A stretch of 7,425 bases of DNA. It comes from Tannerella sp. (GTDB lineage: Bacteria; Bacteroidota; Bacteroidia; Bacteroidales; Tannerellaceae). The notes under the pieces were generated by a model. The model was given only the letters and a program-made list of their open reading frames with translations, did not search any database and had not been told where the DNA came from. Below, piece by piece: positions 5,928 through 7,425 of this stretch; positions within the stretch are counted from its first letter, which is position 1, and every line of letters begins with the position of its first letter. Location: positions 1-7,425 of the forward strand of contig JAITHS010000145.1 in the NCBI GenBank assembly GCA_031279875.1, read 5' to 3'. A program made the translations under genes and the position numbers.

Positions 5928-6528
5928 AAAGATAAAATTGAAAGTTTTTGGATTGGCTAACAGCCAGATACAATCGGGCGCATACGCTCTTGTACTGACG
6001 GAAGAAAGCGGTCAGAGACGGTTGCCGGTCATCGTCGGGATGTTTGAAGCGCAATCGATAGCCATTGCCCTCGAAAACATCGCTACACAGCGACCGCTCA
6101 CGCACGATTTGTTTGTAGCCTTTGCGCAATCAGCCGGTTATACTATCGACGAATTGCAGATATATCATTTTGAAGAAGGGGTATTTTACTCTAAAATCGT
6201 TATGTCGAACGCAGAACAGATACTTCATGTCGATTCCCGCACTTCCGACGGCGTTGCCATTGCGTTGCGTGTCGGCTGCGAAATTCATACGACAGAAGAA
6301 ATCATGCTCCAATGCTCGGTTATCATCGACGAAGCACTCTTGAAAAACGATGAACCGTCGGACGATATTAATCTTGAAGATTTAAAGGATATGGCAAAAG
6401 TGAAAGAAAAACTTAAAAGTCTGAAAAAGAAAGACATAGAAAATCGCATCAATAAGGCGGTAGAGCGTGAGGATTATGAATTTGCGAAGATTTTGAAAGA
6501 TGAACTTATAAGGAGAGAAACAGAGTGA
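5917..6528 (+). CDS. Bifunctional nuclease (BFN/DUF151) with C-terminal UVR motif
   Basis: A 203-residue cytoplasmic protein with two parts. Residues about 5-135 are the BFN/DUF151 domain, shown by 'LPVIVGMFEAQSIAIAL' (36-52), 'RPLTHDL' (59-65) and 'DSRTSDGVAIALR' (106-118). The RP-T-H-D-L and S-R-x-S-D signatures are the family's best conserved positions. Residues about 173-200 ('ENRINKAVEREDYEFAKILK' within it) form a UvrB/UvrC-type helical hairpin that mediates protein-protein contacts. Characterised members have been reported to cleave RNA and DNA, but the physiological role in Bacteroidota is not known to me. The ATG at 5917 lies inside the end of the upstream thioredoxin-like gene, and the TGA stop overlaps the rsmE start as GTGA, so all three genes are translationally coupled. 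An acidic and lysine-rich linker (about 141-172) joins the domains. The fusion is intact and I see no missing key residue. Confidence 0.9.
   Translation: MEDKKIKLKVFGLANSQIQSGAYALVLTEESGQRRLPVIVGMFEAQSIAIALENIATQRPLTHDLFVAFAQSAGYTIDELQIYHFEEGVFYSKIVMSNAEQILHVDSRTSDGVAIALRVGCEIHTTEEIMLQCSVIIDEALLKNDEPSDDINLEDLKDMAKVKEKLKSLKKKDIENRINKAVEREDYEFAKILKDELIRRETE
6510..6515 (+). promoter_or_regulatory. Shine-Dalgarno AAGGAG deciding the GTG start of rsmE
   Basis: AAGGAG lies nine bases before GTG at 6525. The other genes here, except perhaps the hotdog gene (GGAAG), lack a good site. This one supports GTG as the true start even though no ATG is used. Confidence 0.65.
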
Positions 6529-7229
6529 ATCAATTATTTTACTCTCCCGACATATCTACAACCGCTGTGTTGACGCCCGACGATTCGAAGCACTGCGTCA
6601 GGGTTTTACGTCTCGGTAAAGGCGATGTGCTGACTGTAACCAACGGTAAAGGCATGTTTTACAGAGCAATAATAGATACGCCTGACCCTGCCGGATGCCG
6701 CGTTACGATAACGGAACGGTTTAGCGACCGGAAGCCTTTCGGAGTCCACATCGCCGTAGCCCCGACCAAAAACGCAGAACGTATCGAATGGTTTGTAGAA
6801 AAAGCCACAGAAATTGGTATTGATGAGATAACGTTTCTTAAATGTAAACACTCCGAAAGGCACAACATCAACCTTTCACGTATCGAAAAAGTAGCCGTCA
6901 GCGCCATGAAACAATCGCTTAAAGGCACTCTGCCGCGCATAAACCAAATAATTGATTTCAAGAAGTTTATATCTATACCCGTTACATCCGAAACGTCGCG
7001 TTTTATTGCCCATTGCAGGCAAGATGATTTGCCGATGCTCAAAAATGTTTTATCTCTTGGCGACAATTCCGCTTCGTTGATACTTATCGGTCCCGAAGGC
7101 GATTTCAGCGCCGAAGAAGTCGAATCGGCTCTTGCCGTAGGATTTATAGCCGTATCACTCGGAACATCTCGTCTTCGTACCGAAACAGCCGCCCTCGTTG
7201 CCTGCCATACGGTTTCAATTACGAATTAA
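6525..7229 (+). CDS. rsmE: 16S rRNA (uracil(1498)-N3)-methyltransferase RsmE
   Basis: RsmE transfers a methyl group from S-adenosylmethionine to N3 of U1498 (E. coli numbering) of 16S rRNA in the assembled 30S subunit. The 234 residues are close to the family's usual length. Residues 1-65 form the PUA-like RNA-binding domain ('HCVRVLRLGKGD', 23-34). Residues about 72-234 form the SPOUT methyltransferase knot with 'EKATEIGID' (92-100), 'MKQS' (128-131), the cofactor loop 'LIGPEGDFS' (187-195) and 'SLGTSRLRTETAALVA' (211-226). Translation starts at GTG, overlapping the nuclease stop by four bases (GTGA), with AAGGAG nine bases upstream. The last codon and the TAA stop fall in the first AATTAAG unit of a tandem repeat, so the natural C-terminus may have been set by that repeat. 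All expected motifs are intact. Confidence 0.96.
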   Translation: MNQLFYSPDISTTAVLTPDDSKHCVRVLRLGKGDVLTVTNGKGMFYRAIIDTPDPAGCRVTITERFSDRKPFGVHIAVAPTKNAERIEWFVEKATEIGIDEITFLKCKHSERHNINLSRIEKVAVSAMKQSLKGTLPRINQIIDFKKFISIPVTSETSRFIAHCRQDDLPMLKNVLSLGDNSASLILIGPEGDFSAEEVESALAVGFIAVSLGTSRLRTETAALVACHTVSITN

Positions 7230-7248
7230 GAATTAAAAATTAAGAATT
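7224..7248 (+). repeat. Tandem heptamer AATTAAR (about 3.6 units) containing the rsmE stop codon
   Basis: Units are AATTAAG (7224-7230), AATTAAA (7231-7237), AATTAAG (7238-7244) and AATT (7245-7248). The rsmE TAA stop is bases 4-6 of the first unit. A TAA recurs every seven bases and so reaches all three frames. The units differ from the AGTTGAG heptamer at 254-281 by two transitions, and the orientation relative to the upstream gene is the same. Confidence 0.85.
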
Positions 7249-7317
7249 CGGTTTCAAAAACCACGTAATATGTCGAAAAAATCTAACCATAAAGTTCACA
7301 ATTATAAAAAAAAGTAT

Positions 7318-7325
7318 TACTTTTG
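7318..7325 (+). promoter_or_regulatory. Putative Bacteroidota promoter -7 box for galE (TACTTTTG)
   Basis: TACTTTTG is a full match to TAnnTTTG, 28 bases before the galE ATG. The bases upstream are A-rich; AGTTCAC around 7293-7299 is at a plausible -33 distance but is not a TTTG. The box suggests galE has its own promoter and does not depend on the rsmE operon. Confidence 0.6.
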
Positions 7326-7353
7326 CAGTTGTTTTTTTGAAAAATTATCAGAT

Positions 7354-7425
7354 ATGAAGAAGATTTTAGTTACCGGCGGCGCGGGATATATCGGCTCGCA
7401 TACGACCGTAGAACTGCAAAATGCA
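7354..7425 (+). CDS. galE: UDP-glucose 4-epimerase GalE, N-terminus only (cut by window end)
   Basis: Only the first 24 codons are present, starting MKKILVTGGAGYIGSHTTVE. TGGAGYIGSH is the glycine-rich G-x-x-G-x-x-G NAD-binding loop of the extended short-chain dehydrogenases, and 'SHTTVEL' right after it is typical of GalE, which interconverts UDP-glucose and UDP-galactose in the Leloir pathway. Other UDP-sugar epimerases share the nucleotide loop, so GalE is likely but not proven from so short a piece. A promoter box lies 28 bases upstream; no Shine-Dalgarno is evident. The gene continues past the window and is not truncated as far as visible. Confidence 0.85.
   Translation, partial: MKKILVTGGAGYIGSHTTVELQNA

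Noticed and set aside
7250..7262. GGTTT-CAA-AAACC hairpin as an rsmE terminator
   Set aside because: The stem is only five pairs, mostly A-T, and no T-tract follows.

Overview
The window looks like ordinary chromosomal DNA from a member of the Bacteroidota, probably near the Bacteroidales. The evidence is threefold. Matches to the Bacteroidota primary promoter box TAnnTTTG precede three genes. Shine-Dalgarno sites are mostly absent. The protein families fit too: a DUF5106 thioredoxin-like exported protein, a bifunctional nuclease fused to a UVR motif, an OPT transporter and a long DnaG. The assignment rests on family recognition, not on a database search.

Layout: positions 1-279 are non-coding and repeat-rich, with a perfect 28-bp inverted repeat, a pair of AAACC...GGGTTT repeats between two GGTACCGTCT copies, and tandem octamers and heptamers. 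Three minus-strand genes follow, in transcription order dnaG (primase), an OPT-family transporter, and a small hotdog-fold dehydratase of the ApeP/COG4706 type whose start overlaps the transporter's end by 20 bases. A hairpin directly after the dnaG stop and a new promoter box before the transporter suggest that dnaG is a separate unit from the transporter-dehydratase pair.

A 166-base divergent intergenic region (4853-5018) carries the dnaG promoter box and another copy of the AAACC...GGGTTT repeat. On the plus strand an overlapping three-gene operon follows: an exported DUF5106/thioredoxin-like protein, a bifunctional nuclease with a C-terminal UVR motif, and the 16S rRNA methyltransferase RsmE. 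After a 124-base gap with a second heptamer tract and a promoter box, galE (UDP-glucose 4-epimerase) begins and runs off the window.

The genes are largely housekeeping: replication priming, ribosome maturation and sugar-nucleotide metabolism. No mobile element with a transposase, no CRISPR, no RNA gene and no obvious new multi-gene system is present. The least explained material is the non-coding repeat families. Two heptamer tracts in particular share the pattern A-R-T-T-R-A-R, contribute to the stop codons of the genes they follow, and place stop codons in all three forward frames.
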